NCBI GenBank assembly: GCA_002421865.1
Contig: DISE01000083.1
Location: 1-5,453, forward strand
Direction: 5' to 3'
DNA length: 5,453 nucleotides
Source: Castellaniella sp. UBA6218
GTDB taxonomy: Bacteria; Pseudomonadota; Gammaproteobacteria; Burkholderiales; Burkholderiaceae_B
This document shows positions 5,389 to 5,453 of this stretch, in pieces (position 1 is the first letter of the stretch; every line of letters begins with the position of its first letter). Made by a program: the position numbers and the translations under genes. The notes below the pieces were generated by a model. The model was given only the letters and a program-made list of their open reading frames with translations, was not told the origin of the DNA and ran no database searches.

Positions 5389-5453
5389 TAGGCCGGCTGC
5401 TTCGTCTCTTCGCGGCGCAGTTCCTTGCGCAGGATCTTGCCCACGTTGCTGCG
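5388..5453 (-). CDS. Acyl-CoA synthetase (AMP-forming), C-terminal 21 residues only
   Basis: The complement of the window's end reads RSNVGKILRKELRREE-TKQPA followed by TAG (complement of 5388-5390). NVGKILRKELR is the A10 motif of the ANL superfamily of adenylate-forming enzymes; its lysine (in GKILR) orders the acyl-adenylate half-reaction. The form closely resembles the end of long-chain fatty-acid CoA ligase FadD (SNVGKILRRELRDE), which activates fatty acids for beta-oxidation. Most of the gene lies beyond the window, so chain-length specificity cannot be judged and other acyl-CoA ligases remain possible. It is convergent with ggt and about 50 nt away, with a hairpin between them. It is too short to stand out as an open reading frame and is called from the motif alone. 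Confidence 0.85.
   Translation of the reverse strand, partial: RSNVGKILRKELRREETKQPA

Noticed and set aside
1..5453. CRISPR array, insertion sequence, tRNA/rRNA gene, defence or secretion system
   Set aside because: I read for direct repeats with spacers, terminal inverted repeats with a transposase, tRNA-like cloverleafs and known effector motifs and found none; coding density is accounted for by the listed genes.

Overview
The window looks like a chromosomal segment of a high-GC betaproteobacterium, most likely Burkholderiales and probably Alcaligenaceae (a Bordetella/Achromobacter relative). This rests on strong G/C third-position bias, ribosomal protein S3 with a long Arg/Gly/Pro-rich C-terminal tail, and a 136-residue gene that I recall only from Burkholderiales. 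The lineage is an inference from remembered families, not from a search.

Positions 1-2870 are the distal part of the S10 ribosomal-protein operon, in the canonical order rplB (5' end cut off by the window) - rpsS - rplV - rpsC - rplP - rpmC - rpsQ, all on the + strand. Gaps are 1-13 nt, and Shine-Dalgarno sequences often sit inside the end of the preceding gene. All seven proteins look intact apart from the cut rplB, and they build the 50S (L2, L22, L16, L29) and 30S (S19, S3, S17) subunits.

Positions 2871-3045 hold two tandem hairpins; the second, with a T-rich tail, is a good intrinsic terminator candidate. A probable promoter follows. The spc-operon gene rplN, which often follows rpsQ, is not here. 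The next gene (3046-3456) encodes a small cytoplasmic protein of unknown function.

Positions 3552-5336 encode a complete gamma-glutamyltransferase (Ggt) with all the recognisable catalytic and autoprocessing residues. Its signal sequence carries a lipobox, so it is predicted to be a lipid-anchored rather than a soluble periplasmic enzyme. It has its own candidate promoter (TTGACG plus an extended -10). That promoter shares an 11-nt block with the promoter of the upstream small gene.

Positions 5337-5387 contain a long imperfect hairpin between convergent genes. Positions 5388-5453 (- strand) are the last 21 codons of an acyl-CoA synthetase/AMP-ligase of the FadD type. Overall this is an ordinary housekeeping region. 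I see no mobile element, CRISPR array, tRNA/rRNA or defence system. The points of interest are the lipoprotein form of Ggt, the split after rpsQ, the small unknown gene and the paired promoter motif.
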